Below the pieces are notes generated by a model. It did not search any database and was not told where the DNA came from. It saw only the letters and a list, made by a program, of their open reading frames with translations. A program made the translations under genes and the position numbers. 64,000 bases of DNA from Rikenellaceae bacterium (GTDB lineage Bacteria; Bacteroidota; Bacteroidia; Bacteroidales; Rikenellaceae). The stretch covers positions 62,001 to 126,000 of the forward strand of contig SUZM01000005.1 in NCBI GenBank assembly GCA_015059965.1, in the 5' to 3' direction. How positions within the stretch are numbered: position 1 is the stretch's first letter; every line of letters begins with the position of its first letter. Of this stretch, positions 40,247 through 49,353 are shown one piece after another.

Positions 40247-41468
40247 AATAGTCCTTCTGTTGTTGCTCTGCCCGATCCTCTTTGGGGGTCGGGCAGTTGC
40301 CCAACAGAGAGAGGGTGAGTATCAACGCAGTTCTATCTACTCGCTGTTGGTTGCCCACCCCGAGTTTCGCTATGGCGAAGAGATTACCGAGGTTTTTGCG
40401 ACAATTCCCATACCCGAGAAATTTAACGACCACAACCTCAATCGACGGATTATCAATTCTCTCTACCATAAGAAAAAGCGAGAGGCCAAGGATGAACCAC
40501 TGGAACTCACTGAGTTTTTGCAAAAAAACGCCATAGCCCGCCGCCTGGTAGCCAAATGGTACAACCGCCAGAAGGGAAGTGGAGCCTTCGATATGGGGCT
40601 GATTCAGGAGCGCGGCTTCTACGACGCCTCGTTTCAAGATATTGAGTTCGCCAAGGCCGATATTCGAGGTTTGGCCCAGTTGGCCGATGCCGGAGAAGAG
40701 TTAATCAACAACACCTTCGTGCTGATTAACGACATCTACTATGTAGATAAAGAGCTCCAGGCACAAAAGTGGGCGCTTGCGCTCGATATTATCGGAGCCG
40801 TTGTCGGAGGATTAAGTGGTGCCGACACCTCGGGATTTAGTGATGCTGCCAACCTGATTCGAGAGATTGAGGGTTTTCGTGTAATGGTGATTTCACACCT
40901 CTACAAACTCAACTTTTCTGAGGAGGTGATGTGGGAGTTTTACAACGACTACTACTTCGACCCAAGCGCCACCGACCCCGCGAAAAAAGCCAAATTCGAT
41001 CAATGCACCGACCTCTTCAAGTTGGAGTATGTGGGCTCACAGGTGGTCTCGAGCGGCAAGACCTCGATCAAGGGAGTCAATACCGACACCCCCGAACAGA
41101 TGATCAAAAAGGTCTGCACGCGTGCCATAGACAAGTCGATTGTCGAATTGCAGCGCGAAAACGAGGTCTTCCGTGTCAAGACCCCGCTCCACACCACCGG
41201 ACCCGTGATTACGGCAAAAATCGGCCTGAAGGAGGGGGTGAGCGAGAGCTCGCGCTATGAGGTCCTGCTCCGCAAAGAGGTCGATGGTCGCACCAAATAT
41301 GTACGGCAAGGGGTGATTCGACCCGTCAAGGGGCTGATCTGGGATAACCGCTACATGTCGGTCGAGGAGTTGGCCGAAAATGCCACGCTCGATGCGACCA
41401 CCTTCGAGGTGGTCAGCGGCTGCGGAAACCTCTTCCCGGGTATGCTGATTCGCGAGATCAAGATGTAG
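40227..41468 (+). CDS. Hypothetical secreted protein
   Basis: I do not recognise this 413-residue protein. It has a signal peptide (MKSGISKIVLLLLLCPILFGGRAVAQ) and an N-terminal alpha/beta region (SSIYSLLVAHPEFRYGEEI). A helical middle with a hydrophobic patch (WALALDIIGAVVGGLSGADTSGF) and a C-terminal strand-rich domain (about 310-413) follow. ATG 40227 lies 20 bases inside the preceding gene, in a different frame. The pair shares a promoter and a long leader and is followed by a repeat element and a hairpin terminator. Function is unknown; an envelope role is inferred from the signal peptides. Confidence 0.7.
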   Translation: MKSGISKIVLLLLLCPILFGGRAVAQQREGEYQRSSIYSLLVAHPEFRYGEEITEVFATIPIPEKFNDHNLNRRIINSLYHKKKREAKDEPLELTEFLQKNAIARRLVAKWYNRQKGSGAFDMGLIQERGFYDASFQDIEFAKADIRGLAQLADAGEELINNTFVLINDIYYVDKELQAQKWALALDIIGAVVGGLSGADTSGFSDAANLIREIEGFRVMVISHLYKLNFSEEVMWEFYNDYYFDPSATDPAKKAKFDQCTDLFKLEYVGSQVVSSGKTSIKGVNTDTPEQMIKKVCTRAIDKSIVELQRENEVFRVKTPLHTTGPVITAKIGLKEGVSESSRYEVLLRKEVDGRTKYVRQGVIRPVKGLIWDNRYMSVEELAENATLDATTFEVVSGCGNLFPGMLIREIKM

Positions 41469-41552
41469 AAGCGGTTTAAATTTGTTTGCGAAGCGAATTT
41501 CGCTCCCTATTGTGTAATCTTGTATATAAGCACCTAAATTTTAAACGGCTTC
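41468..41552. repeat. Copy B of the 49-bp core repeat with pairing arms
   Basis: Core 41487-41535 is 46/49 identical to 23461-23509. Here the arms are GAAGCGGTTTAAATTT (from 41468) and AAATTTTAAACGGCTTC (to 41552), which pair with small irregularities. The element begins at the last base of the preceding stop codon. Confidence 0.8.
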
Positions 41553-41567
41553 CGCCAACCAAAGCGA

Positions 41568-41628
41568 ATGGCCAAAAAAGAGGATCGGCAAATCTATTGC
41601 CACGGTCGATCTCTTTTGGCCATTTTTC
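41568..41628 (+). terminator. Long imperfect hairpin with T-run
   Basis: ATGGCCAAAAAAGAGGATCG (41568-41587) pairs with 41607-41623 with two bulges, followed by TTTTCG. It is the probable terminator of the secreted-protein pair. Confidence 0.6.
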
Positions 41629-41735
41629 GATAGGGCGAGAGGTCTGCCAAGCGGATTCGGCGACGAAAGGGTAACAATTTGTAAGGGTGATAAAAAAAAT
41701 CGGGGCCAAATGGTACACCGAGCGCAAAAAATTGT

Positions 41736-41743
41736 TACCTTTA
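41736..41743 (+). promoter_or_regulatory. -7 box for kbl
   Basis: TACCTTTA, about 70 bases upstream of ATG 41814. Bases 41469-41813 hold only this, the repeat and the hairpin; no gene. Confidence 0.5.
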
Positions 41744-41813
41744 CAGCGAATAGGGCTCTATTTGCCCCGAAAAGCGATTTACCCAAAAACGAAAACCTAT
41801 AAAACTAAAAACC

Positions 41814-43001
41814 ATGTACGGTAAAATGAAAGAGTTTCTTCAGCAGGAGCTGGAGAGTATCAAAGCTGCCGGTCTGTATAAGACCGAGCGTATCATCTGC
41901 TCGCCTCAGCGAGCCGAAATCGAGGTTGCAGGCCGTCCTGTGCTGAACTTCTGCGCCAATAACTACCTGGGGCTGTCGGACAATCCGCGCCTGATGGAGG
42001 CCGCCAAGAAGGCGATTGACGAGCGCGGATTCGGTATGTCGTCCGTGCGCTTCATCTGCGGTTGCCAGGATATGCACAAGGTGCTGGAGAAGGCTATTTC
42101 GGACTACTTCGGTACCGAGGATACGATCCTCTATGCCGCCTGCTTCGATGCCAACGGCGGTGTCTTCGAGCCCCTCTTCACACAGGAGGATGCCATCATC
42201 AGCGATGCGCTGAACCACGCCTCGATCATCGACGGTGTACGTCTCTGCAAGGCTGTGCGCTATCGTTACGCCAGCGCCAACATGGAGGAGCTGGAGAAGT
42301 GTCTGCAGGAGGCTCAGGCCCAGCGTTTCCGCATCATCGTTACGGATGGTGTCTTCTCGATGGACGGCCACGCCGCTCCGCTGGACAAGATCTGCGCCCT
42401 GGCCGAGAAGTACGATGCGCTGGTGATGGTGGACGAGTGCCACTCGGCCGGTGTGCTGGGTAAGACGGGCCGCGGTATCACGGAGCTCTACAACCTGCGC
42501 GGTCAGGTGGATATCCTCACCGGTACCCTTGGCAAGGCTTTTGGTGGTGCCGTGGGTGGCTTCACGACGGGTCGCAAGGAGATCATCGACATGCTGCGCC
42601 AGCGTTCGCGCCCCTACCTCTTCTCAAACTCGCTGCCCCCCGCCGTGGTGGGTGCCAGCATCGAGATGTTCAAGATGTTGGAGGAGAGCGACGAGCTGCA
42701 CGACCGTCTGGTTGCCAACGTGGAGCACTTCCGCGAGGGTATGCTGGCCGCAGGCTTCGATATCAAGCCCACGCAGTCGGCTATCTGCGCCGTGATGGTC
42801 TATGACGCCAAACTCTCGCAGGACTTCGCCGCCAAGTTGCAGGAGGAGGGTATCTTCGTAACGGGCTTCTACTATCCCGTGGTTCCGAAGGGTCAGGCCC
42901 GCATCCGCGTGCAGGTTTCGGCCGGCCACACCACCGAGCAGCTGGATCGTTGCATCGCCGCCTTTACGAAGGTAGGTAAGGAGCTCGGTATTATTAAGTA
43001 A
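41814..43001 (+). CDS. kbl: 2-amino-3-ketobutyrate CoA ligase
   Basis: Kbl converts 2-amino-3-oxobutyrate and CoA to glycine and acetyl-CoA, the second step of threonine breakdown. The 395-residue PLP enzyme matches Kbl closely throughout (NFCANNYLGL, FGMSSVRFICG, SDALNHASIIDGVRLCK, MVDECHSAGVLG). The PLP lysine is K241 in TGTLGKAFGG. Threonine dehydrogenase (tdh), the usual partner, is not adjacent. A strong terminator and then an Lrp-type regulator gene follow, which may respond to an amino acid of this pathway. Confidence 0.95.
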   Translation: MYGKMKEFLQQELESIKAAGLYKTERIICSPQRAEIEVAGRPVLNFCANNYLGLSDNPRLMEAAKKAIDERGFGMSSVRFICGCQDMHKVLEKAISDYFGTEDTILYAACFDANGGVFEPLFTQEDAIISDALNHASIIDGVRLCKAVRYRYASANMEELEKCLQEAQAQRFRIIVTDGVFSMDGHAAPLDKICALAEKYDALVMVDECHSAGVLGKTGRGITELYNLRGQVDILTGTLGKAFGGAVGGFTTGRKEIIDMLRQRSRPYLFSNSLPPAVVGASIEMFKMLEESDELHDRLVANVEHFREGMLAAGFDIKPTQSAICAVMVYDAKLSQDFAAKLQEEGIFVTGFYYPVVPKGQARIRVQVSAGHTTEQLDRCIAAFTKVGKELGIIK

Positions 43002-43016
43002 GGCCCGGCTCAATCC

Positions 43017-43053
43017 AAAAGAGGGGGTATACAACCTATACCCCCTCTTTTTT
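43017..43053 (+). terminator. Strong terminator after kbl
   Basis: AAAAGAGGGGGTATA (43017-43031) pairs perfectly with 43037-43051 around CAACC, followed by further T residues. It lies 16 bases after the stop. Confidence 0.92.
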
Positions 43054-43084
43054 ACATAAAAAATAGAATAAGGTTAAGCAATTT

Positions 43085-43558
43085 ATGGCTAACAAGACAA
43101 TATTGGATGCAATCGATCGCAAGATCTTGAAATATTTAATCAAAAATGCCCGTACCCCCTTTTTGGAGATCGCCCGCGAATGTGGGATCTCGGGTGCGGC
43201 CATCCACCAACGCATCCGCAAACTTGATGATGCCGGAGTTATTCGCGGCAGCCGTCTGATTGTCGATCCCCGCATGTTGGGTTTTGATATCTGCGCCTAC
43301 ATCGGGATCCGAATCGAGAATGCCAAGGACCTTGCCGCCATTCTTGAGTCGATGAAGAATATCCCCGAGATTGTGGAGTGCAACTATGTGACGGGAAGTT
43401 ACAGCCTCTTCCTGAAACTCTACTGCATTGACAACGACCACCTGATGCGTGTCCTGAGCTCCCTGCAAGGAATCCCCGGGATCTCCTCGACCGAGACCCT
43501 TATTTCGCTGCACGAGGCCTTCCAGCGCCAAATCTTTGTCGATTGTCTGAAAGATTAA
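43085..43558 (+). CDS. Lrp/AsnC family transcriptional regulator
   Basis: This 157-residue regulator has an N-terminal winged HTH (about 8-55: LDAIDRKILKYLIKNARTPFLEIARECGISGAAIHQRIRKL, in outline). A C-terminal RAM effector-binding domain (about 70-145) includes VECNYVTGSYSLFLKLYC. Lrp-type proteins sense amino acids and often control adjacent genes. Its start lies 34 bases beyond the kbl terminator, so it may regulate kbl; this is positional inference. The effector is unknown. Confidence 0.92.
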   Translation: MANKTILDAIDRKILKYLIKNARTPFLEIARECGISGAAIHQRIRKLDDAGVIRGSRLIVDPRMLGFDICAYIGIRIENAKDLAAILESMKNIPEIVECNYVTGSYSLFLKLYCIDNDHLMRVLSSLQGIPGISSTETLISLHEAFQRQIFVDCLKD

Positions 43559-43607
43559 CCCCGGGAGCCGACAGCGATTCGGCTCCCCGAAAAAACCACC
43601 TTTTTCC

Positions 43608-44060
43608 ATGGCACATGTCATTCGCCTGACCAAACAATTCTCGTTCGAGGCCGCCCACGCCATCGAGGGCTACGACGGCCCTTGCCGCGAGATTCACGGA
43701 CACTCCTACAAACTCTTCGTTACCATCAAGGGGGAGCCCGAGAGCGATGAGCGGAGCCCCAAATTCGGCATGGTGATGGATTTCGGTGAGCTGAAGCGCA
43801 TTGTGGGCGAGCAGGTCGTAAGACCTTTCGACCACGCCTTCATGTTGCGTCGCTCACCCGAGAACAGCGAGCTCTACGACCGGCTGCGCGACCGCTTCGA
43901 GCGAATCGTCCTGCTCGATTTTCAGCCCACGACCGAGAACCTGCTCGGGGAGTTTGCCCGCCGCATCCAGCGCCAGCTGCCCGAAGGGGTGAAGCTGCAC
44001 GCCCTGAAACTGCACGAAACGGAGACCTCCTACGGCGAGTGGTTCGCCGAGGACAATTAA
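43608..44060 (+). CDS. queD: 6-carboxytetrahydropterin synthase (QueD family)
   Basis: QueD makes 6-carboxy-5,6,7,8-tetrahydropterin from dihydroneopterin triphosphate on the way to queuosine. The 150-residue product has the active-site Cys C26 and zinc histidines H17, H30 and H32 (AAHAIEGYDGPCREIHGHSY). It also has VMDFGELKR, DHAFML and the closing LHETETSYGEW. A 6-pyruvoyltetrahydropterin synthase function is an alternative within the family. polA follows 19 bases downstream, so cotranscription is likely. Confidence 0.9.
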   Translation: MAHVIRLTKQFSFEAAHAIEGYDGPCREIHGHSYKLFVTIKGEPESDERSPKFGMVMDFGELKRIVGEQVVRPFDHAFMLRRSPENSELYDRLRDRFERIVLLDFQPTTENLLGEFARRIQRQLPEGVKLHALKLHETETSYGEWFAEDN

Positions 44061-44079
44061 CCCCAACCCGAGACCCGCT

Positions 44080-46989
44080 ATGCCCGCAACCGCCAATCGC
44101 AAACTCTTCTTGGTCGATGCCTACGCATTGATCTACAAATACTACTACGCCTTCATGGGGCGTCCGATGCGCAACCTGCAGGGGATGAACACCTCGGTGG
44201 TCTTCGGCTTTGTGAAGTTCCTGCGCGACATCCTCAAGCGCGAGAAGCCCGATCTGCTGGGTGTGGCTTTCGACCCCAAGGGGGGCTGCTTCCGCCGCGA
44301 ACTCTTCCCCGAATACAAGGCCAACCGCCCCGAGACCCCGGAGGATATCATCCGCTCGGTGCCCTACATCAAGCGGGTGTTGGAGGCGATGTGCATTCCG
44401 ATCCTCGAGGTTGAAAACTTCGAGGCCGATGATGTGATCGGCACCCTGGCCCACAAGGGGCTGGAGGCGGGATTGGAGGTCTTCATGGTCACCCCCGACA
44501 AGGACTACGGGCAGTTGGTTCGCGAGGGGTGCCACATCTACAAACAGAAGGGCGACGAGGTGGAGATCATCGACCGCAGGGCCATCTGCGAGAAGTACGG
44601 CATCGACGACCCCACGCTTGTGCGCGACATTCTGGCCATCTGGGGCGATGCCTCGGACAACATCCCCGGAGTACCGGGCATCGGTGAAAAGGGCGCCACA
44701 AAATTGGTGCAGCAGTGGGGTGAGGTGGAAAACCTGCTGGCCCACGCCTCCGAGTTGAAGGGCAAGCAGGGGGAGAACATTCGTGCCTGGGGCGAAAAGC
44801 TCTTGTTGGCCAAGGAGCTGACCACCATCCGCCTCGATGTGCCGATCGAGCTGGACGAGCAGAAACTTACGATCTGCAAACCCCACCTCGAGGAGTTGCA
44901 GTCGCTCTTTGCCGAACTGGGTTTTAAGGCCTTCCTTCGGGATCTCGAGAATATTGCCCCCTTGGAGGAGCCGGCTGAAGGGCCGCGCCAGGAGGCGCAG
45001 ACACAGCTCGCAGAGGTGGCCCGTGCCAAATCCGCGGCAGCGAAAGCCGCCCGCCTGGCGGGTCAGGGCGATCTGTTCGCCCCCATCCCCCCGGCCGTGG
45101 CAGCCGTACAGCCGCTCGAGGCTCCGACGGAGGAGATCCCGACGGAGGAGTATGCCACAGCCCTGACGACCGAACACCGCTATACGATCATCGAGACCCC
45201 CGAAGAGCTTTGCCGGGTGGTCGAGGAGTTGATGCAGAGCCCCGAGTTTGCCTTCGACACCGAGACCACGGGCTTAGACCTCTTCCGCGACCACATTGTG
45301 GGCCTCTCGCTGGCCGTGCGACCCCATGAGGCGTGGTACCTCCCCTTCCCGCAGCCGGGCGTTCCGGTTGCCGAGCCGGCAGAGCTCCTCACGGAGCGCT
45401 ACCTCGAGATCCTGCGCCCGCTCTTCGCCAACGAACAGGTGGCCAAAATTGGTCAGAACATCAAGTTCGACCTGCTGGTGCTGCGCCGCCTGGGCCTTGA
45501 AATCCGCGGCCGCCTCTACGATACCATGCTGCTGCACTACCTGCTCGATCCCGAGGCCCGCCACAACATGAACTACCTCTCGGAGAAGTACCTAAACTAC
45601 CGCCCCATTGAGATCGAGACCCTGATCGGCAAGGGGGCCCGCCAACTGCGCATGGATCAGGTGGCCGTGGCCCGCGTGGCGGAGTATGCCGCCGAGGATG
45701 CCGACGTCACCCTGCGCCTCTACCAGAAACTCATGCCCCAAATCCGTGAGCAGGGATTCTCAGATCTCTACGCCTCGATCGAGGAGCCGCTCATCGGTGT
45801 GCTGGCCGATATGGAGTGGGCAGGTGTCCGGATCGACTCCGATGCCTTGGCCTCCTATGCCACGGAGTTGAACCGCAAACTCTCGGAGCTGGAGCAGGAG
45901 ATTCGCACCATCGCCGGCGATCCCACGCTCAACATCAACTCCACACGCCAACTCGGCGAGCTGCTCTTTGCCAAGATGCGGATCACCGACAAGCCCAAGA
46001 TGACCAAGACCAAGCAGTTCTCCACCGAGGAGGAGTATCTGCAAACCTTTGCCCGCAAGCACCGCATCGTAGACCTGATCCTGGAGTACCGCGGCATCAA
46101 AAAGCTCCTCTCGACCTATGTCGAAGCACTGCCACAACTGGTAAACCCCCGCACGGGGCGGATCCACACCTCTTACAACCAGGCTGTGACGGCCACCGGA
46201 CGCCTCTCGTCGGCCAACCCCAACCTGCAGAATATTCCCATTCGCGACGAGCTGGGCAAGCCCATCCGCGCCGCCTTCATCCCCACGGATGAGGAGCACG
46301 AACTCCTCTCGGTGGACTACTCACAGGTCGAATTGCGCCTGATGGCCCACCTGAGTGGTGATGCGGGGTTGCTCGAGGCTTTTGCGCAGGGCGAAGATAT
46401 CCACGCCGCCACAGCCGCCAAGATCTTTGGCAAGGGGATCGACGAGGTGAGCGCCGATGAGCGCCGCCGAGCCAAGACGGCCAACTTCGGCATCATCTAC
46501 GGCATCTCGGCCTTCGGCCTGGGACAGCGGCTCGACATCCCGCGCAGCGAGGCCAAGGCCCTTATCGAGGGTTATTTCGCCTCCTACCCCGGGGTAAAGC
46601 GCTATATGGAGCAGGTGGTTTCAGAGGCCAAGGAGCGAGGATACGTCACCACCATCTTCGGTCGCCGCCGCTTCTTGAACGACATCGCCTCCCAAAATGC
46701 CGTAGCCCGCGGCCTGGCCGAACGCAACGCCATCAACGCCCCGATCCAGGGATCGGCCGCCGATATCATGAAGCTCGCCATGATCGCCGTCCATCGCCGC
46801 TTTCGGCAGGAGGGCATCCGCTCGCGGATGATCCTGCAGGTACACGACGAATTGGTGATCGACACCCTGAAGAGCGAGCGCGACCGCGTGCGGGAGATTG
46901 TGATCCACGAGATGGAGGCCGCTGCTCACCTGAGGCTGAAGCTGATTGCCGAAGCGGGCTTCGGCCGCAACTGGCTCGAGGCCCATTAA
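44080..46989 (+). CDS. polA: DNA polymerase I
   Basis: PolA fills gaps and removes RNA primers. The 969-residue product has all three domains. The 5' nuclease (about 1-300) includes LFLVDAYALIYKYYYAFMG and ASDNIPGVPGIGEKGA. The 3'-5' exonuclease begins near 391 (FDTETTGLD) with its acidic residues intact, so proofreading is likely. The polymerase has motif A VDYSQVELRL (about 745), motif B RRAKTANFGIIYGIS (about 797) and motif C HDELVID (about 922). An Ala-rich linker joins the first two domains. A bidirectional terminator follows. Confidence 0.98.
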   Translation: MPATANRKLFLVDAYALIYKYYYAFMGRPMRNLQGMNTSVVFGFVKFLRDILKREKPDLLGVAFDPKGGCFRRELFPEYKANRPETPEDIIRSVPYIKRVLEAMCIPILEVENFEADDVIGTLAHKGLEAGLEVFMVTPDKDYGQLVREGCHIYKQKGDEVEIIDRRAICEKYGIDDPTLVRDILAIWGDASDNIPGVPGIGEKGATKLVQQWGEVENLLAHASELKGKQGENIRAWGEKLLLAKELTTIRLDVPIELDEQKLTICKPHLEELQSLFAELGFKAFLRDLENIAPLEEPAEGPRQEAQTQLAEVARAKSAAAKAARLAGQGDLFAPIPPAVAAVQPLEAPTEEIPTEEYATALTTEHRYTIIETPEELCRVVEELMQSPEFAFDTETTGLDLFRDHIVGLSLAVRPHEAWYLPFPQPGVPVAEPAELLTERYLEILRPLFANEQVAKIGQNIKFDLLVLRRLGLEIRGRLYDTMLLHYLLDPEARHNMNYLSEKYLNYRPIEIETLIGKGARQLRMDQVAVARVAEYAAEDADVTLRLYQKLMPQIREQGFSDLYASIEEPLIGVLADMEWAGVRIDSDALASYATELNRKLSELEQEIRTIAGDPTLNINSTRQLGELLFAKMRITDKPKMTKTKQFSTEEEYLQTFARKHRIVDLILEYRGIKKLLSTYVEALPQLVNPRTGRIHTSYNQAVTATGRLSSANPNLQNIPIRDELGKPIRAAFIPTDEEHELLSVDYSQVELRLMAHLSGDAGLLEAFAQGEDIHAATAAKIFGKGIDEVSADERRRAKTANFGIIYGISAFGLGQRLDIPRSEAKALIEGYFASYPGVKRYMEQVVSEAKERGYVTTIFGRRRFLNDIASQNAVARGLAERNAINAPIQGSAADIMKLAMIAVHRRFRQEGIRSRMILQVHDELVIDTLKSERDRVREIVIHEMEAAAHLRLKLIAEAGFGRNWLEAH

Positions 46990-47030
46990 CAAGTGGAAGC
47001 CGCCAGATGCCCCGACCCCGAAACAAAAAA

Positions 47031-47070
47031 ATAGAAAAATGCGAGCCCCTTGGGGTTCGCATTTTTCTAT
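47031..47070. terminator. Bidirectional terminator between polA and a MATE gene
   Basis: 19-base arms (47031-47049 and 47052-47070) pair with a single G-T wobble: ATAGAAAAATGCGAGCCCC against its near complement. A-rich and T-rich ends serve both convergent genes. Confidence 0.9.
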
Positions 47071-47096
47071 TCGGGTTCTCCTCAACCTCTCGGCCT

Positions 47097-48482
47097 TTAG
47101 GGTTGATTATCGGCTATGGCCCTTCTGAACCAGCGAATCTGATGGAGAAGCAGGCCCGCGGCCAGCAGGGTGGCCACGCAGTCGGCAATAGGCATCGACC
47201 ACCAGACTCCCAGGGTACCGTAGTGGGGGGGCAGCAGGATGAGCATGGGGACCAGGAAGAGCATCTGGCGGGTCATCGAGAGCAGGATGGCTCGCTTGGG
47301 CTTGCCGATATATTGGAAGAAGTTGCTCGTAACGATCTGGAAACCGACGATCGGGAAGCACATCACCACGATGCGCAACCCCTCACACACCGCCTCGATG
47401 AGTCGGGCCGAATCGGCATCGCCGCTCCCGACAAAGAGCAGGGCCACCTGGCGCGGAAAGAGCTGGCCGATCAAAAAGCCGGTTGTCGTGACACAGGTGG
47501 CGCAGAAGATGGTCATGAAAAGGGTCTTCATCACGCGCAGATACTGCTTGGCTCCGTAGTTATAGCCCACAATGGGCTGCATGCCCTGGTTCAGGCCCGA
47601 CACCACCATGATGAAGAGCATCACCACGCGGTTGATCACGCCATAGGCCCCGATATAGAGGTCTCCGCCGTTGTTCTGCAGGGCCTTATTGACGAAGATC
47701 ACCACCACCGAGGCGCAGAGGTGCAACAGGAAGGGGGCGGTACCGATGGAGAGGATGCCCGCCACAATCTTCTTTCTGAAACGGAAGACTCCGCGCTTGA
47801 AGTGCAGAAAAGAGGTTGGATTCGAGAAGTGCTTCAGCGAGATCGAAAGGGCCACCGTCTGAGCGATCACCGTAGCTAAGGCCGAGCCGCGGATTCCCCA
47901 TCCGAAGACAAAGATAAAAAGCGGATTGAGCGCACAGTTCACCCCCACGGAGGTAAGCATCAGCATCATCGCCTTCTGGGGGTATCCCGAAGCGCGCAAC
48001 ACCTCATTCAGGCCTAAAAACATGTGGGTAATGATCGATCCCGCGAGAATGATCTGCATGAAGTCGCGGGCATAGGGAAGGGTCTGCTCACTGGCTCCGA
48101 AGAAGTAGAGAATGGGGTCCAAGAAGAGGATACTGAGGGTCATCAGCATCACTCCGATGATCGAATTCAGCAGCACCACATTGCCGAGGGTCTTCTCTGC
48201 TGCCGCCCGGTTACCCTCGCCCAAGCGAATCGAGATGATGGCCGCAGCACCTATGCCCACCATCGCGCCAAAGGCCGACGAGATGTTCATCAGCGGCATG
48301 GTGAGCGCCAAACCCGAGATGGCCATTGCCCCCACGCCGTGGCCAATAAAGATGCTGTCGATGATGTTGTAGAGCGAGGTGGAGGTCATGGCAATGATCG
48401 ACGGAATGGCATAACGCACCAGAAGCGTTGCCAATCGGTCGGTGCCGAGCGAAAGCGGTGTGACGGCGGATCTCTGTTTCAT
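47097..48482 (-). CDS. MATE family efflux transporter
   Basis: This 461-residue protein has twelve predicted membrane helices in two halves. It has the MATE landmarks PSIIAMTSTSLYNIIDSIFIG, the inter-helix GASEQTLPYARDF and GLNQGMQPIVGYNYGA. These pumps export drugs or metabolites using sodium or proton gradients. I chose ATG 48482 (MKQRSAVTPLSLG) because the promoter TACCTTTG at 48503-48510 lies directly upstream; residues before it are not family-like. The neighbouring glycosyltransferase ends 37 bases upstream. Confidence 0.9.
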   Translation of the reverse strand: MKQRSAVTPLSLGTDRLATLLVRYAIPSIIAMTSTSLYNIIDSIFIGHGVGAMAISGLALTMPLMNISSAFGAMVGIGAAAIISIRLGEGNRAAAEKTLGNVVLLNSIIGVMLMTLSILFLDPILYFFGASEQTLPYARDFMQIILAGSIITHMFLGLNEVLRASGYPQKAMMLMLTSVGVNCALNPLFIFVFGWGIRGSALATVIAQTVALSISLKHFSNPTSFLHFKRGVFRFRKKIVAGILSIGTAPFLLHLCASVVVIFVNKALQNNGGDLYIGAYGVINRVVMLFIMVVSGLNQGMQPIVGYNYGAKQYLRVMKTLFMTIFCATCVTTTGFLIGQLFPRQVALLFVGSGDADSARLIEAVCEGLRIVVMCFPIVGFQIVTSNFFQYIGKPKRAILLSMTRQMLFLVPMLILLPPHYGTLGVWWSMPIADCVATLLAAGLLLHQIRWFRRAIADNQP

Positions 48483-48502
48483 CTTTCGAGGTAAAAGCTC
48501 CG

Positions 48503-48510
48503 CAAAGGTA
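48503..48510 (-). promoter_or_regulatory. -7 box for the MATE gene
   Basis: Minus-strand TACCTTTG in TTATTTTGTACCTTTGCGG, 20 bases from the ATG. Confidence 0.65.
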
Positions 48511-48519
48511 CAAAATAAA

Positions 48520-49344
48520 TTAAGATTTAGGCGAGAGTGCTTCGGATTTATTTCCGCCACACCCCTCTGCCGAGTGTGTCGCGATCTGATCTTCCCAGAA
48601 GGCGCGCCGCTCGGGGCGGAACCAGCCGTGGCAGCCGAAGGGGAGACGGCCGCCGTTGAGCATCAGGGCAAGCTCGGGCTTGAGGTCGATCGAAAAGAGG
48701 CGGGCCTCATCGGCCGATGGGTAGTGCCACCCCTCGGGGACAAGGGCCCAAAAGGTATCTTCGTTATAGAGGGGATGCTGTTGCTGCAGGAAGTGTTCGA
48801 TCTCCACCGCATAACGTGTGCAGGCCTCGATGAAGGGGGCGATGCGGCGCAACGAGAGGCCGCCATTGCCCACACGATTGAACAGATCGCTGCGCAGCAC
48901 CTTCTTCCGCGGGCTGAACATCCGACGCAACGAGAGGTAGAAACGAATCAGGCCCAAGCTGTAGAGGCGCTTTTCGGGCCAGGGAGCTCCGATGTAATCA
49001 TAGCCCCGCTCGCACCACTGATGGAGTTCATCGCGAAAGAGCCAGACATCGGGTTGGCAGATGAGCATATAGTCGTAATCGGCAAAGCGGGAGTAGAATT
49101 CCCGGGAGAGCATCATGCGGTTATAGCCCGCAATGCCGCAGCGCGTACCGAGCCATTCGTCGCTCACGCGCAGGATCTCAATCCCCGGGAAGCGCTCCTC
49201 CACGGCCGAGAAATCGACCCCCTCAGGCCCGAGAAAACGGACCGGGAAGCGGTTGCCGAGTAGCGAGAGATTCTGCTGAATCGAGGCCTGCTCTTCGGCC
49301 ATCAATTCACTCTTATAGAGGGGAATAAGGACTATACAGGTCAT
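48520..49344 (-). CDS. DUF5672 family glycosyltransferase-like protein
   Basis: This 274-residue cytoplasmic protein resembles DUF5672 glycosyltransferase-like proteins. It has an N-terminal nucleotide-binding start (CIVLIPLYKSEL), a DxD-like DYDYMLICQPDVWLF, then GYDYIGAPW, VGNGGLSLRR and a closing PFGCHGW. The last three are typical of this family. It lies 9 bases after another glycosyltransferase gene on the same strand, so both probably build the same envelope glycan. Donor and acceptor are unknown. Confidence 0.82.
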   Translation of the reverse strand: MTCIVLIPLYKSELMAEEQASIQQNLSLLGNRFPVRFLGPEGVDFSAVEERFPGIEILRVSDEWLGTRCGIAGYNRMMLSREFYSRFADYDYMLICQPDVWLFRDELHQWCERGYDYIGAPWPEKRLYSLGLIRFYLSLRRMFSPRKKVLRSDLFNRVGNGGLSLRRIAPFIEACTRYAVEIEHFLQQQHPLYNEDTFWALVPEGWHYPSADEARLFSIDLKPELALMLNGGRLPFGCHGWFRPERRAFWEDQIATHSAEGCGGNKSEALSPKS

Positions 49345-49353
49345 GGCTGTGGT

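Noticed and set aside
41814..43001. Serine palmitoyltransferase instead of Kbl
   Set aside because: Both are alpha-oxoamine synthases and Bacteroidota often have SPT. However, the sequence follows E. coli Kbl almost block for block (FGMSSVRFICG, SDALNHASIIDGVRLCK, RSRPYLFSNSL).
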